A stretch of DNA of 64,000 nt from Eurosta solidaginis (GCF_040869045.1 NC_090324.1:51303346-51367345), one strand, 5' to 3'; counted from the stretch's first letter, positions 10,021 to 21,839 are shown. The notes: generated by a model not told the origin, from the sequence alone. Numbers and translations are program-made.

Positions 10021-11525
10021 AGGCTAGCCATGAAGGTATGGCCTATTCTTCTAAATAGTTCGGCTTGTGCGTTACGTAGCTCAAAAATTGCACTGTCGAT
10101 CGATTGCAAGATTTCCAATTTAAAACTAGTTTTCTCAATATCTCGATCCATGCTCCACTTAGCGGAATTTTTTTGATATTGCATTGTCACCGGGTTCTGA
10201 CTTACGGCACAAGTTTGAAGTCTCTAGCTCACCGGCAAGATACTAAAAAATCGGCCGCAAGATTCCCCTCGTTTTTCAGGGATTTTTAGTTATCTCCATT
10301 AGCACGCCACCTAGCGGAACTTTGTTTTCTATAAGTTGTATTGTCACCAGGCCTCTAACTAAGTGGAAGTTAGTTAAAAATGGGTTGAAAGCTTCCCAAA
10401 TTAAAATTTGTTTTCTTACTATCTCGATCCGCGTGCCCCCTAGCGAATTTTTTTTTGATCAAATGTTGCATTGTCACCGGGTTATGACCCACGGCCCAAG
10501 TTTCAAGTCTCTAGCTCATCGGCAAGATACTAAAAAATCGACCGCAAGATTCCCCTCGTTTTTCAGGAATTTTTAGTTATCTCCATTAGCACGCCACCTA
10601 GCGGAACTTTGTTTTCTATAAATTGTATTGTCACCGGGCCTCGAACTTTGTGCTAAGTTACAAGTTTCTAGGTAACCGGGAAGTTAGCTAAAAATGGATT
10701 GAAAGATTGCAAAATTAAAATAAGTTCTCCTAATATCTCGATACATGCGCCACCTAGCGGATTTTTTTGATAAAATATTGCATTGTCGCCGGGTTCTGAC
10801 TTACGGCTCAAGTTTCATATCTCCAACTAACCGGGAAGTTACTCAAAAAGCGATTACAAGATTCCCCTCGTTTTTTAAGGAAGTTAGTTAAAAGTGGATT
10901 GAAAGATTCCCAAATTAAAAATAATTTTCCTAATATCTCGATCCATGCGCCACCAAGCGGAACTTTGTTTTCTATAAATTGTATTGTCATCGGGCCTCGA
11001 ACTATGTGCTAAGTTACAAGTCTCTTGGTAACCGGGAAGTTAGCTAAGAATGGATTGAAAAATTCAAAAATTAAAATAAATTTTCCTAATATCTCGATCC
11101 ATGCGCCACCTAGCGGATTTTTTTGATAAAATATTGCATTGTCACCGGGTTCTGACTCATGGCCCAAGTTTCAAGTCTCTAGTTCACCGGGAAGGTACTT
11201 AAAAATCGATCGCAAGATTCCCTACGTTTTTTCAAGGATTTTCAGAGATATTCGTTTATCTCGATTCGTCTGCCACCTGGCGCCATTCTATTTTCCACGA
11301 ATCGTAGTGCCATCGACTCGCAAATTATGTGCTAAGTTTCAAGTCTCTGGATCACCGATAAGTTAGTTAAAAGTTGATCGCAAAATTTCCAATTTAAAAT
11401 AATTTTCCGTATGTCTCGATCCGTGCGCCACCTAGCGCATTTTTTGTTTCACTTGCATTGTAATGTCCCCCAGGTCTGAACTATGTTCTAAGTATCAAGT
11501 GTCTAGCTCAACCGGTCGGAATTCG
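10020..11525 (+). repeat. Tandem array of nine ~155-bp units, each with a CTCF-like motif
   Basis: The sequence atctcgatccatgcgccacctagcgg, or a variant, starts at 10140, 10292, 10421, 10579, 10735, 10935, 11091, 11258 and 11413. Each unit also carries ttgcattgtcaccgggttctgac and caagtttcaagtctctagctcaccgg. Spacing is mostly 150-170 bp with one short (129) and one long (200) interval. Units alternate between two sub-types (cggaactttgttttctata and cggatttttttgat), pointing to a higher-order repeat of about 310 bp. There is no coding capacity. Confidence 0.85.
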
Positions 11526-11529
11526 TATG

Positions 11530-11938
11530 GAAATGAGGGGATAATAATATAATAATAAAAATAAATAAAGACAATTTCGATTTAAATTCAGTGGTGTTCA
11601 TACTAATTTAGCTTTCACTACAGTAATTTAATAGATGGTTGGCTTATCTCTACAGCAACAACATACCTTTGTTCAGACTGTCAAAATGTGCGTGTTGGTA
11701 TTAGGCGTATGGAATGGAATGAAAACATAAAACTTTGATATTTTTGTGTGTTGTAAGAAAATGTGTTCAATGCTTTGGTTTCATTTTGAGTTTGCCATCT
11801 AATTTTTACAATCCCTACTCCATTGAATTGAAAAAAATAAAACCAGTTGATGAGACGAGCCAACCATATAGTTGAGTCATGCGACGTTTAAATCTATCCA
11901 ATAAACACACTTTCCAATGTTGCATTTGCAGTTTGAAA
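11530..11938. other. AT-rich non-coding stretch
   Basis: It contains an (AATAAT)n-like microsatellite at 11540-11572. Nothing else was recognised. Confidence 0.4.
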
Positions 11939-12015
11939 CAATTTATTACGCAATTTTTTTTAAATTGGGAATTTATTATTACAATTTATTATATGGTAAA
12001 TTGCGTAATAAATTG
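11939..12015. repeat. Hairpin with perfect 18-bp arms
   Basis: caatttattacgcaattt at 11939-11956 is the exact reverse complement of 11998-12015, with a 41-nt AT-rich loop that itself repeats the aatttatta motif. It could be a tiny foldback element or a hairpin RNA. Confidence 0.6.
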
Positions 12016-12983
12016 CCCAAATGTATAAATTGCCAATTTTGTATGTGTTTGTACATAGTATTACGCAGACTGTGTAAAAGAGTTTTCATAATAGCGATCA
12101 CTCACTAGTTTTCATTAGTATACGTTAACGGTAATCCAGGACCCTGGTCGTTTTATCAGGCCGGAAACATAGAGAGGCGTTGGTTCCTCATTACAATTGA
12201 ATGGTTGGTTGGTGTTATATGAGAACATATTGCGTGCAGAACATACATAGCGTGTGGCGTAGTTGTGCCACAAAGACGCGCTTTTCCATGGTAGGCCTGT
12301 TTTCCTCTACTTTGAACTTTTCGCCGGGCATTTACCGGTACATGCCTTTACCGAATGAATGGAGATGAGACGGAGGGCTTTGTTCTTGAATGCCCAATCT
12401 CTTCATACTGTTTACGAAGATGTACGCTTATTTGTTTGGACTACAGTATTGCATCAACTAGTTTGGATACGGGTTTCGGGGAATTTAATAGTTTGTTCCG
12501 TGTTTCAGTTAGCTCCTTTATGGAAACTATTTTCGACAAATTTCTGCAAATAATGAATAGGTGTAATAAGTATATTGGAAGGACTGCATTTTTCTCTAGA
12601 GTGTAATTTATTTCAGGAGACACTACCGGAGTCGTGTAGCATAGATGTAGAGATCCACATCAAAACGCAAAATTTACATATTTTGAAAAACTTACCTTTT
12701 AATGTGGATCCGTTCCGCTTGCAGATTTCCATCGAAATTTCGAATGGAGAAATTAAAAAATGCAACCAAGTATTCAATACGTTGATTTGAAACCATCATG
12801 TAGGACAATTTCTCTCTAGTTTCCATTTAAAAAAACCACTATTTACTTAGTTATTAATTACCTGTTACGTGGCTGACTGTTTGGGTGGTGAGGAGCGTTG
12901 ACAAGCAGATATGCTTACAGGCTCAGGCTAGATCGTCGTCTTGGTTTACACCACCGTCCTTACACAGCCACATGACATTAATC
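12016..12983. other. Non-coding, nothing recognised
   Basis: Two overlapping small frames near 12355-12606 show no domain. No RNA gene was supported. Confidence 0.4.
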
Positions 12984-13253
12984 TTGAAATATGTAAAAAC
13001 ACGAATTAGCTGAAACGCCCATGTGTAGCGTAAAATTATTATTCCCGTTTATTAAAGGAATGCATTTCTATTTATACAAAAGTTCTTAACCTACACATAC
13101 ATAACTACATTAATGCGTACATACTAAAAAGTACATGATTTCATAATAAATAATTGTTTATCAGCATATTATTGTAGTGACCTACATATTGTCAATATGA
13201 TCCGCACATAAGTTGGTTGGTATGACTAATCGATATATAGGACGGTTTAGCAA
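12984..13253 (+). repeat. Dispersed ~270-bp repeat D, copy 1
   Basis: About 90% alike by eye to 37068-37337 in the same orientation, beginning tgaaatatgtaaaaacacg and ending near gacggttt. No coding potential. It may be an LTR or a non-autonomous DNA element. No clear terminal repeats or target duplications were found. Confidence 0.75.
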
Positions 13254-13277
13254 ATTAAAACAAGTAAGTACGGGACT

Positions 13278-13298
13278 GTCTTCGGCTGTGCCGAAGAC
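13278..13298 (-). other. Candidate Helentron 3' stem-loop
   Basis: gtcttcggc (13278-13286) pairs perfectly with gccgaagac (13290-13298) around a 3-nt loop. It lies 320 bp beyond the last coding domain, next to the subterminal inverted repeat, where rolling-circle elements keep a terminator hairpin. Confidence 0.6.
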
Positions 13299-13315
13299 TT
13301 CATACCTTTCATGAA
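13299..13315 (+). repeat. Subterminal inverted repeat of Helentron, 3' side
   Basis: ttcatacctttcatgaa matches the reverse complement of 23102-23118 at 15 of 17 positions. Subterminal inverted repeats are a known trait of Helentron/DINE elements. Confidence 0.55.
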
Positions 13316-13616
13316 TGGGGCTGAACAATAATTTTATCCCATTCGTAATATCCAAATAATCAGCTTAATAAGATATGAAATATATAGTAAACAGATGTAC
13401 ATACCTAAGCAATTTTTAAAATAAATATAAACTAAACTATATTGACAAAGCTAAAAAAACTTAAGGAAAAAAATTTTATTTGAGCAATTAGTTGAAAGGG
13501 AGAAAAACTAAATTGCCTTAAACCTGGCTGTGAGACAGCTATGGCTTAATCGACTAACCTCATTGTTCTGATACTTTCGATGGGTCTGTCATTCTGTAAT
13601 AATGATTAAAATTGTA

Positions 13617-14243
13617 TTAATAACAGCCAGGAGCACATAAAAATATTCCATCATGATCACTGTAAGGCTTTGCATAAGTTATCGCCTTTACACTGTCCGG
13701 AGATAAACTGGTCAGTAACCAATCAATAGCAGTTTGTTGCTTCGTAGTGGCAAGATTTTCCAAAAGTAAATGTAGTCCCAGCTACTCCATTTTCCTCCCA
13801 AGAATATCGTTTGACGAATTTCGACAAATGTTAAAGTCTCCTACAAGAACAATTTTTTCTAAATTTTCATTGAAGAGCTCCTTAGTATCCTCTTCCAGCA
13901 TTCTTCTAAATGTCGGCAATGAGAATGACGGATTTCGGTAAACCAACGCAATAGCTATATTTGCATTTAATATCGCCAAAAACTGATAAACTTTTGCAGC
14001 TACATACTGGAATTTTCTGGAATTTACTGTAAAACTGCGAGCGAGGTCAGGCTTACAATAAATTGTATTTCCGTTTCGAGGACGACTTTGTACAGTTGAG
14101 CCAACTCCATCAATCCTAGCAACTATATCAAAGCCTTCGATTTGTATATCTTCTCCTGGCAAAGCCCAGGACTCTACGAAACAAAGAATATCCACGGAAC
14201 AAATAAGTTGGTCTGCTCTTATTTGATCGATATTCTTTCCCAA
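13617..14243 (-). pseudogene. Helentron C-terminal endonuclease/exonuclease (EEP) domain
   Basis: 13782-14243 reads as an EEP fold: DILCFVESW, ARIDGVGS, ALVYRNPSFS and VLVGDFNI (catalytic D and N). Past a frame change near 13790 the domain continues to PYSDHDGIF (13635-13665, the conserved SDH of AP-like nucleases) and ends at TAA 13617-13619. The domain nicks DNA in AP endonucleases and LINE proteins. As the last domain after a helicase it identifies a Helentron. Confidence 0.8.
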
Positions 14244-14314
14244 GCTTCTTATATTTTGATAATATAAAAGAAGGCTGTCAGTTGGTCGCTCAATAGCAAA
14301 CTTGAAGTGGCTAG

Positions 14315-14728
14315 CTAGTTTTTTTCTGAACGAAGTATACTTAGTTGCTTTTGAACCGGTTCGTTGGCTGTAAACGGTTTTGGTGGAACGAAATTACCTA
14401 TAATAAATAAGCCAGATGCACTTGTCGCTCTACTGCACGCAACGTATAAAACAGATCGACTTATTCCTCTCTTTATATGAACAGCAACCTGCCTATAGGT
14501 TGCTCCTTGACTTTTCTGGATCGTGATTGCCTCTGCTGGTACCAAAGGAAACTGTCTCCTTTCTAAAGTAACTTGGTCGTTTCTTCTATACTGCAAAGTA
14601 CGTACCACCTTCTCAATTGGGGTCCAACTTGACTCATGAGAATGAGATTTTTTTGAGCGGGCAATCGCACCCACTTCTGGCTCTGAAAACTGTATCCAAA
14701 GAGTAGTTGCCGTGCGTTCGTTAGTCAA
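14315..14728 (-). pseudogene. Helentron helicase, C-terminal motifs V-VI
   Basis: The reading frame contains AITIQKSQGATY (motif V) and VLYVACSRAT (motif VI) of Pif1/RecD-type helicases. It overlaps the end of the upstream frame by 8 bases in another frame, so a single frameshift near 14725 separates it from the main helicase piece. Confidence 0.85.
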
Positions 14729-16640
14729 TTTGCATTAAGCGACCTGCAGCTCCATTAACCAGGCCATCTGAAGTATTAATATTTACTGTAACCATGTATT
14801 TTGCAGATGCTTTTAGCTGTAAACGATAGCACATTCCTTGTGTCTCTGATATTTTAAAATTCTGAACTGCTTCTAAAATATTACGCTTAATTTGCTCCGA
14901 AATAGAGTGGGCTTTTACAGTGTCTGTTGCGATAGATGTAAACTCTTCCGTGCCAATTTCAGCCAGTCTCATACTATTATAAATTACAACATCTGAGTTA
15001 GAGTAGAAGAGATGAATACAGTCTTTGGGAACAGAATCTAGTCTTGTATCCATTGTTTTTATTAAATCAACATCAGCAGAGGTCATGTTCCCTTTAGACA
15101 AGTGGTTTAAAGCGATAGCAAATACTTGGTCTTCTCTTTGGCGCATAATTTCTGTGAGCTCGAAGTAACGAAACAAATCCCAAAGAGGTGTGCCGGTAAT
15201 CGCACTATATGGATCCGATTGATTTGGTGAGAAAATCCACTTATCGCCTACTGGTGAAAGTTGTTTTAAGTCACCAAACACAATAATCGGTATACCTCCG
15301 AAATACTCGCTAGTCCGAAATATTTGCTTTAGACGAGCATCCAGGTATCCAAACATTTTGACACCCACCATTGATATTTCATCCACTATTATAAGCTGAA
15401 GATCTATCAAACTTGAATATATTGCATTAACGGTATCGTTGCTTAATGGGCATAATTCAGCTGAAGACTGTTTGATGGGTAAGGAGAAAACAGAATGCAA
15501 TGTTACTCCACCAATACCAAACGCAGCTTTTCCCGTAGGAGCACATAACAATACTTTAACTGTTTCCGGGTTACTTCCAGGTAAAGTGTTTGCTCGGGTG
15601 GTCAGTGACTGATATATAGCGGAAATTAATCGGCTTTTTCCTACTCCAGCACCACCGCCAACATATTCGTAAAATCGTCGCTTAATTTTCATATTATGGT
15701 GCACATGATAAAAATATTCCCGCTGCTTTGCATTCAAATACCGTACGGTCGATAACAGTTCATTTTCTTGTATGATGACAGGCAATCTTATAAGTCTAAC
15801 TTCGTCTATATTTTGCTCGTCGTTCTGGAATACGTCGACATTATTTCCGATTTCCGGAACAGCTAATGCCCTGAATTCCTCATCCAAGAAAGGAGTCATA
15901 CTTTCTTCGTTGACAGCATTTTCTGGCCCTATTTGTTGATTAAAGTCCACTAGAATTGTTTCTAGTTCATGCTCAGAGAACTTGTCGTCCTTTTTCTTAC
16001 TCTCTTCTATCATCTCTTTATTGAGGTTACATATTGCTTCAATGTCGACTTCAATTAAATCAGAGACTTCGTTGCGCCATGGATAAATCAGCATAGCCAT
16101 TTCTCGAAAATAATCGGATCGAGAAAACTCAACACTAAAACGCCTCCATCTTAATACAAGAGGATGCTTTCTAGGCCTGATAAAACCACTCCCATCATTT
16201 AATTCCAGTGGGACTACGGTTATTTCAGAAGTTTCAGCTTCTGGCTGCAACTCTTCGTTGGCCTCATTTTCTGCTGCAGTTTCCCTTCTTGTCTTCGAAA
16301 ATCGGAAAGAGGCGGCAAAATCTGCAAGACACAGTTGTTCTAGCTGTCTTGGTCTCTGGATATAATGGTCCAGTAAGTTGGGAACATAAATATCCGTTGA
16401 ATAGCCTGGTAGTCTCTCTAAATCTGCTTTCGGTCTTACCATTCGGACTCTCTTCCCAGGATGAGACGTGTTAATTAATATATCACCTTCACTGGCTTCT
16501 GAAAGATGGAGACCTAAAATGTTATAGGCTGCTTCTTGGGCGGACACTTCAGAGCCATTCACGAACTTATTATCAATGTGCTGTAATTTCTGCTTAACTG
16601 TATAATTTCCCTCATTTATTTCTTCCATGGCTTGCCGCAA
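14721..16640 (-). pseudogene. Helentron Pif1-like helicase, main piece (639 codons open)
   Basis: It begins in the Rep-helicase linker and carries Walker A GGGAGVGKSRL, motif Ia-like LLCAPTGKAAFGI, Walker B IIVDEISMVG, motif III VFGDLKQLSPV and motif IV-like ELTEIMRQRED in order. It would unwind the donor strand 5' to 3' during rolling-circle transposition. This is the longest intact coding stretch of the element. The upstream Rep frame joins it through a one-base shift in a run of G near 16657. Confidence 0.9.
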
Positions 16641-17157
16641 TAGCTGAGAAACCCCCTATTCGATTTATTTATATAATTTATGATATAGCTGCAGCAGGCA
16701 AAAGCATCAAGTATAAACTGAATGCCATATTTGCTCTATGCAAACGTAAAATATCACTGTTATATGCATTCAGCAGTCGATCAGAAAATTTCCTTCGCAG
16801 AAATATTTGAGGCTTTTTCAAGTTTGACCGAAGAGCCAATTTGTAGTTCTCGTAGGTTGTCGAAATTTCGGGATATACTAAAAACTCCTCAAAATTGTTT
16901 AAGGTATCGGCTTCATTATGTGGGTTTAAAAAATTTTTAATTTTTTTAAACAAAGCCACATGCTCTTCATTTAGTTCATTTTCATCTAGGGGAAATACAA
17001 TTTCAGTCCTAGGCATAGGTGGATAAGGCATGTTGAAGCGACATACTTGCTGACCTCTTATGTCTCTTAAGCAAGCGCGACCATGTCTGTGTTTTTGATA
17101 TTCGACATATTGTTGCACGTCTGGATTGTATCCATCCGTTGAAATAAAGCGATCCAC
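16640..17157 (-). pseudogene. Helentron Rep, region between HUH and Tyr motifs
   Basis: 16678-17157 contains NPDVQQYVEYQKHRHGR, a Cys-containing stretch and YPPMPRTEI, typical of the Rep domain after its metal-binding HUH motif. The Tyr motif follows in another frame at 16650-16685 (SYIINYINKSN, two catalytic-type tyrosines), separated by a frame change near 16700. The tyrosines nick and attach to DNA in this family. Confidence 0.75.
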
Positions 17158-17192
17158 AAATTCAATAATGGGTCAATCATTTATAGTTCCAT

Positions 17193-18035
17193 CTATCGCT
17201 CAACCAATACATTCCATGACAGTGAGCCTCTGTGTTGGAACTCAATCCTCCAGTAAAAATGAGTGAGCCTATGTGGCTCGAAAATTTTAGATTTCAACAA
17301 CTTTACCATCTGTCTGAATCGGTAATCAAAATATCTAGAACATGTGACAGGATCTGTTCTTATCAGGCGAGCTTTTTCCGAATTAGAAAGTTGTGCAGCT
17401 TCATCTTCTGAAAAATCTTTCTTGTCCACAAGTTTGGATAGAATAACCAAAAGTTCTGGCCATTTGGTCTCTGCAGCCAAGAAAGTAATAAATAATGTAG
17501 GCAAACAAAACTGACGAATCATTGCTAACACCTTTTTTTCCTCTGATTCCCAGTGAGCAGGTGATGATCTAAGTCCTTTTAAAATATGATATCCTTCATC
17601 ATGTTGGACTAAGTTGGTTACAAAATTTGAGTCTACCATGTTTGCTGCCATAATAAGCAAGGATCCGGACTTTTTTCTTAAACAAATAGAAATCGCTTCT
17701 TTAATGCGATGTAATTCGTAATATTTATACTTCCATAGCAAGTTATCAACACGCGCACAGCATCGATCATATCTTCGTACTTCTGATCGAGCTATTTTGC
17801 TATATGTTCTTTTCTTGCCACATAATATTGTTAGAAAAGATAACTCCTCCGCATCATCGTCTAGTGTAATGTCGATGGGAGTTCGCCCTTCATCAGGAGT
17901 TATTTCCACTCGTTCCAGTGGAAGGTTTTCAATGGGCTCGTTATCCAAAAGAGTTTCTTGTCCTCCGGGATTTATTTCATCTTCTACACTGGCCTCAATT
18001 TCAATATTGTGTAGAGAACTCTGTAATGCTCTCAT
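17193..18035 (-). pseudogene. Helentron Helitron-like N domain and start of Rep
   Basis: Residues resembling the Helitron-like N domain are clear: SPAHWESEEKKVLAMIRQF, FLAAETKWPELL and DPVTCSRYFDYR, then FYWRIEFQHRGS leading into the HUH motif. The HUH itself (His-Cys-His, codons at 17216-17224) is present but one frame over, so a small indel just before it destroys the active site reading frame. Downstream sequence returns to the Rep family pattern. Confidence 0.85.
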
Positions 18036-18753
18036 CGTTTGGATCTGCTAGAAATTGAACGGTTTCGTTGTTCCTATAGTCTGCTAACCATCTTTCGAAC
18101 AATTGAATATTATGGAAACGATACAGATCTGTATCCATGAGCCACTGAAGTGCTGCTATTACTCTTGCTGGCCTTATATTTTCTACTATAAAGCTATGGT
18201 TATACTCCAAACGACGTTTTAAGTATACTTGGATCACTTGTGCATCCTCAAATCTTCGAGGAAGAGGGGTAACTGTCTGAACTACGGAAATGGGAACATT
18301 TACAACCGCTCCTCTAACAGCACATTGACGCCCGTACCTGAGAGATACTATTCCCATAAAAGGAATTCTTGGAGATATAAGCCGTTCTTCTAGGCATGTC
18401 AGATTCTTCAAAACATCAGGTATGTCTGGAAATTGGAGGCCATTAGCTAAACAAATGTTTGGAATTTTGCCTGTCATAACCTGACGATAGCACGTTGAAC
18501 AAAATGTGAATTTTCCCGCTATGCTTGGAAATTCATTTTCTAAAAAAAATATTTTGTTGAGCTGGAGTTGTGGATATTTATTTGAAAGAGAAGATTTGTT
18601 CAGTTTCTTGTTTTGGTGCGAAAACCATGATCCCGGACAGCATACACATACAATAGTCGGTCCTTCTTTTATATTTAACTCATATTGCTCATAGTGTGTT
18701 AAGTGCCGTGACCGAATTTGATTGTTATGCCCTTCTTCTGTTGCATCAGGCAA
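18001..18753 (-). pseudogene. Helentron Rep-helicase N-terminal region
   Basis: The 250-codon frame has a Cys pair CVCCPGSW, then a later CSTCYRQ, a pattern seen before the Helitron-like N domain, and RISPRIPFMGIVSLRYGRQ and ARVIAALQWLMDTDLYRFHNI. It overlaps the next frame by 35 bases. The Cys pairs suggest a small zinc-binding unit. Function beyond that is unknown. Confidence 0.75.
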
Positions 18754-18769
18754 GAGGTTATCTCGATAT

Positions 18770-18950
18770 GCTTATGTTCTTGAACGCTGTCTCTAGTTTC
18801 CTCTTCTTCGGTTTTCTTCATTAGACCTATGAAGCTGGACATGTTCGTTTGCGCTGTGTCTGTTACTATCCAGGGACATTCCAGTTTTTTGTCGAGATAT
18901 TCGCCTTTACGATGTATTTATCAGTTGCTCACGACGTCTTGTGATTGGAT
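18770..18950. other. Short gap between Rep and repeat protein
   Basis: No recognisable domain on either strand. In an intact element the two flanking regions may have been one coding sequence. Confidence 0.35.
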
Positions 18951-20283
18951 TTGATCTTCGTTGAGTTCTCGAGAGCCTATCACGAATTTGTTCACCCTGC
19001 CTCAATTCGTGAACATTCCTTCTACACCTATGGGCATTGGTGTTTCTCGCTTGCTCTTCTTCTCTTACTATAGGATTTCGTCGTGTTGCTCGGGCGACTG
19101 AATCACGAACCCGTTCCTCCCCCCTGAGTTCTGGAACATTCCGTCTTAATCTATGATTTTCGGTATTACGGGATTATTCTTCCTCTCTTACAATTGAGAT
19201 TTCCCTTCGTGCTGCTTATGCCACTGAGTCACGAACGCGTTCCGGCTCCCTCAATTCAGGAATATTTCGTCTAACCCTATGCTCCAAAGTGTTTCGGGCT
19301 TGTTCTTCCTCTCTTACAATTGAGGTTTCCCTTCGTTCTGCTCGTACCAATGAGTCACGAACACGTTCAGGCTCCCTGAATTCAGGAATATTTCGTCTAA
19401 CCCTATGCTCCAAAGTATTTCGGGCTTGTTCTTCCTCTCTTACAATTGAGCTTTCCCTTCGTACGGCTCGTGCCACTAAGTCACGAACCCGTTCCTGTTC
19501 CTTCAATTCAGGAATATTTCGTCTAACCCTATGATCCAAAGTATTTCGGGCTTGTTCTTCCTCTCTTACAATTGAGATTTCCCTTCGTGCTGCTCGTGCC
19601 ACGGAGTCACGAACGCGCTCCGGCTCCCTCAATTCAGGTATATTTCGTCTAATCCTATGATCCAAAGTATTTCGGGCTTGTTCTTCCTCTCTTACAAATG
19701 AAGTTTCCCTTCGCGCTGCTCGTGCCACTGAGTCACGAACGCGCTCCGGCTCCCTCAATTCAGGTATATTTCGTCTAACCCTATGATCCAAAGTATTTCG
19801 GGCTTGTTCTTCCTCTCTTACAATTGAGGTTTCCCTTCGAGCTGCTCGTGCCACTGAGTCACGAACGCGTTCCGGCTCCCTCAATACAGGAATTATCCGT
19901 CTAGCCCTATGATTTAAAGTGTTTCGGGCTTGCTCTTCCTCTCTTATTAACGAGCTTTCCCTTCGTGCGGCTCGGGCCTCTCGGTCACGAATCCGTTCCG
20001 CGTCTCTAAAGTCACGTCTCCGCGATCGTCGTCTTACATTATGTAAGCTTGCGTCATTTTCCCTTTCTCTCTCACGAAACTGGGAATTTGATGGCCTTAG
20101 GCATGACATTAAATTAGCGCTAATTGCTCGGTTTTGTGCTAAGTTGCTTTCGTAATGTCTGCGACTACGATTTCTAGCAACTCTGCGACGCTGCTCTTGA
20201 GATCGGGCTGACAAGCGCGGCATTGTTATTTCGTTTTTCGTAACCACGTTAAAATGTTTTATGGGCTTGGTATAAAGACTCAA
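18950..20283 (-). pseudogene. Helentron Arg/Glu-rich protein with 42-residue tandem repeats
   Basis: The start codon is at 20283; an internal Met at the MPRLSARSQEQRRR sequence may be the true start. After a basic leader, eight units of 42 residues (126 bp) run from about 20010 to 18960. Each is made of two related 21-mers, one with PERVRDSVARAAR and one with REEEQARNTLDHRV. The first six lie in one open frame that ends at TAA just after 19216. The last two are past stops. Such charged repeats are seen at the N-terminus of insect Helitron-type proteins; their role, perhaps nucleic-acid binding or oligomerisation, is unproven. Confidence 0.8.
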
Positions 20284-20574
20284 ATATTTTGAACGAATAA
20301 ATTTAAAAAAAAGTTGAAAAATATTGGAAGTGTTTAATAAAGTAAGTTTTCAAAAACTCTTAAAATATTTTATAAACAATAGTTAAAAGTCGTAAGAAAC
20401 ACTTGAAATAATAATTGTTCGAAACGAAAAATATTGAATTAAGGAAAGCTACCTATTACTTTTGAAAAAGCACTCGAAAAGTTAAGCAAATTTAAATAAT
20501 AAACTAAATAACACACATTCCATAACCCGCCAATTAAAAAAAGGTTAAGCAAAACAGGTTTTTAATAATTTATG

Positions 20575-21216
20575 GTTGATTTTCAAAAATAATTTGTATA
20601 ATAGAAGACTATTTTATAATATATTATATATTTCAGGGGCGAAAGTTTATACAAGCACTCAGAATTATATAAAAACACACTTTAAATATTTTATGGGTGA
20701 TTTTCAAAAATAATTTGTGTAATAGAAGACTATTATATATATATATATTATATATTTCAGGGGCGAAAGTTTATATAAGCACTCAGAATAATATAAAAAT
20801 GCACTTTAAATATTTTATGGGAGCTTTCAAAAATAATTTGTATAATAGAATACTATTATATATTTATATTATATATTTCACGGGCGAAAGTTTATATATG
20901 CACTCAGAATTATATAAAAACACACTTTAAATATTTTATGGATGATTTTCAAAAATAATTTGTATAATAGAAGACTATTATATATATATTATATATTTCA
21001 GGGGCGAAAGTATATATAAACACTCAGAATTATATAAAAACACACTTTAAATATTTTATGGGTGATTTTCAAAAATAATTTGTATTATAGAATACTATTA
21101 TATATATATATTATATATTTCAGGGGCGAAAGTTTATATAAACACTCAGAATTATATAAAAACACACTTTAAATATTTTATGGGTGATTTTCAAAAATAA
21201 TTGTATAGAAGACTAT

Positions 21217-21248
<32 letters not shown>

Positions 21249-21830
21249 ATTTCAGGGGCGAACGTTTATATAAACACAGAATTATATAGAAACGTACTTT
21301 AAATATTTTATTGGTGATTTTCAAAAATCATTTGTATAATAGAAGACTATTATACATATATATTATATATTTCAGGGGCGAAAGTTTATATAAGCACTCA
21401 GAATAATATGAAAAAACACTTTAAATATTTTATGGGTGCTTTTCAAAAATAATTTGTATAATAGAAAACTATTATATATATATTATATATTTCAGGGGCG
21501 AAATTTTATATATACACTCAGAATTATTTAAAAACACACTTTAAATATTTTATGAGTGATTTTCAAAAATAATTTGTATAGTAGAAGACTATTATATATA
21601 TATTTTATATTTCACGGGCGAAAGTTTATATAAACACTCAGAATTATTTGAAAACACACTTTAAATATTTTATGGGTGATTTTCAAAAATAATTTGTATA
21701 GTAGAAGACTATTATATATATATTAAATATTTCATGGGCGAAAGTTTATATATGCACTCAGAATTATATATAAACGCACTTTAAATATCTTTTGGGGGAT
21801 TTTCACGAGTGAAAGTTTAAAAAACGACAC
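20575..21830 (-). repeat. AT-rich tandem array, ten ~120-bp units, 5' side of Helentron
   Basis: ttcaaaaataatttgtataatagaaga recurs at about 20582, 20703, 20826, 20947, 21067, 21189, 21321, 21439, 21559 and 21680. Each unit also has a TA microsatellite of variable length, ttcaggggcgaaagtttatata and cactcagaattata. Tandem arrays near the 5' end are typical of Helentron and DINE elements. A degenerate eleventh unit begins near 21780. Confidence 0.85.
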
Positions 21831-21839
21831 TCAGAATTA

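Noticed and set aside
12355..12606. Small overlapping plus-strand frames as a host gene
   Set aside because: No domain, no splice or promoter context, and the two frames contradict each other.
19289..20155. Plus-strand open frames with LFRACSSSLTIE-like repeats
   Set aside because: They are the antisense of the Arg/Glu-rich repeat protein and arise from the 126-bp periodicity.
20575..21830. CRISPR-like appearance of regular direct repeats
   Set aside because: Units are 120 bp, fully repetitive without unique spacers, in a eukaryotic transposon context.
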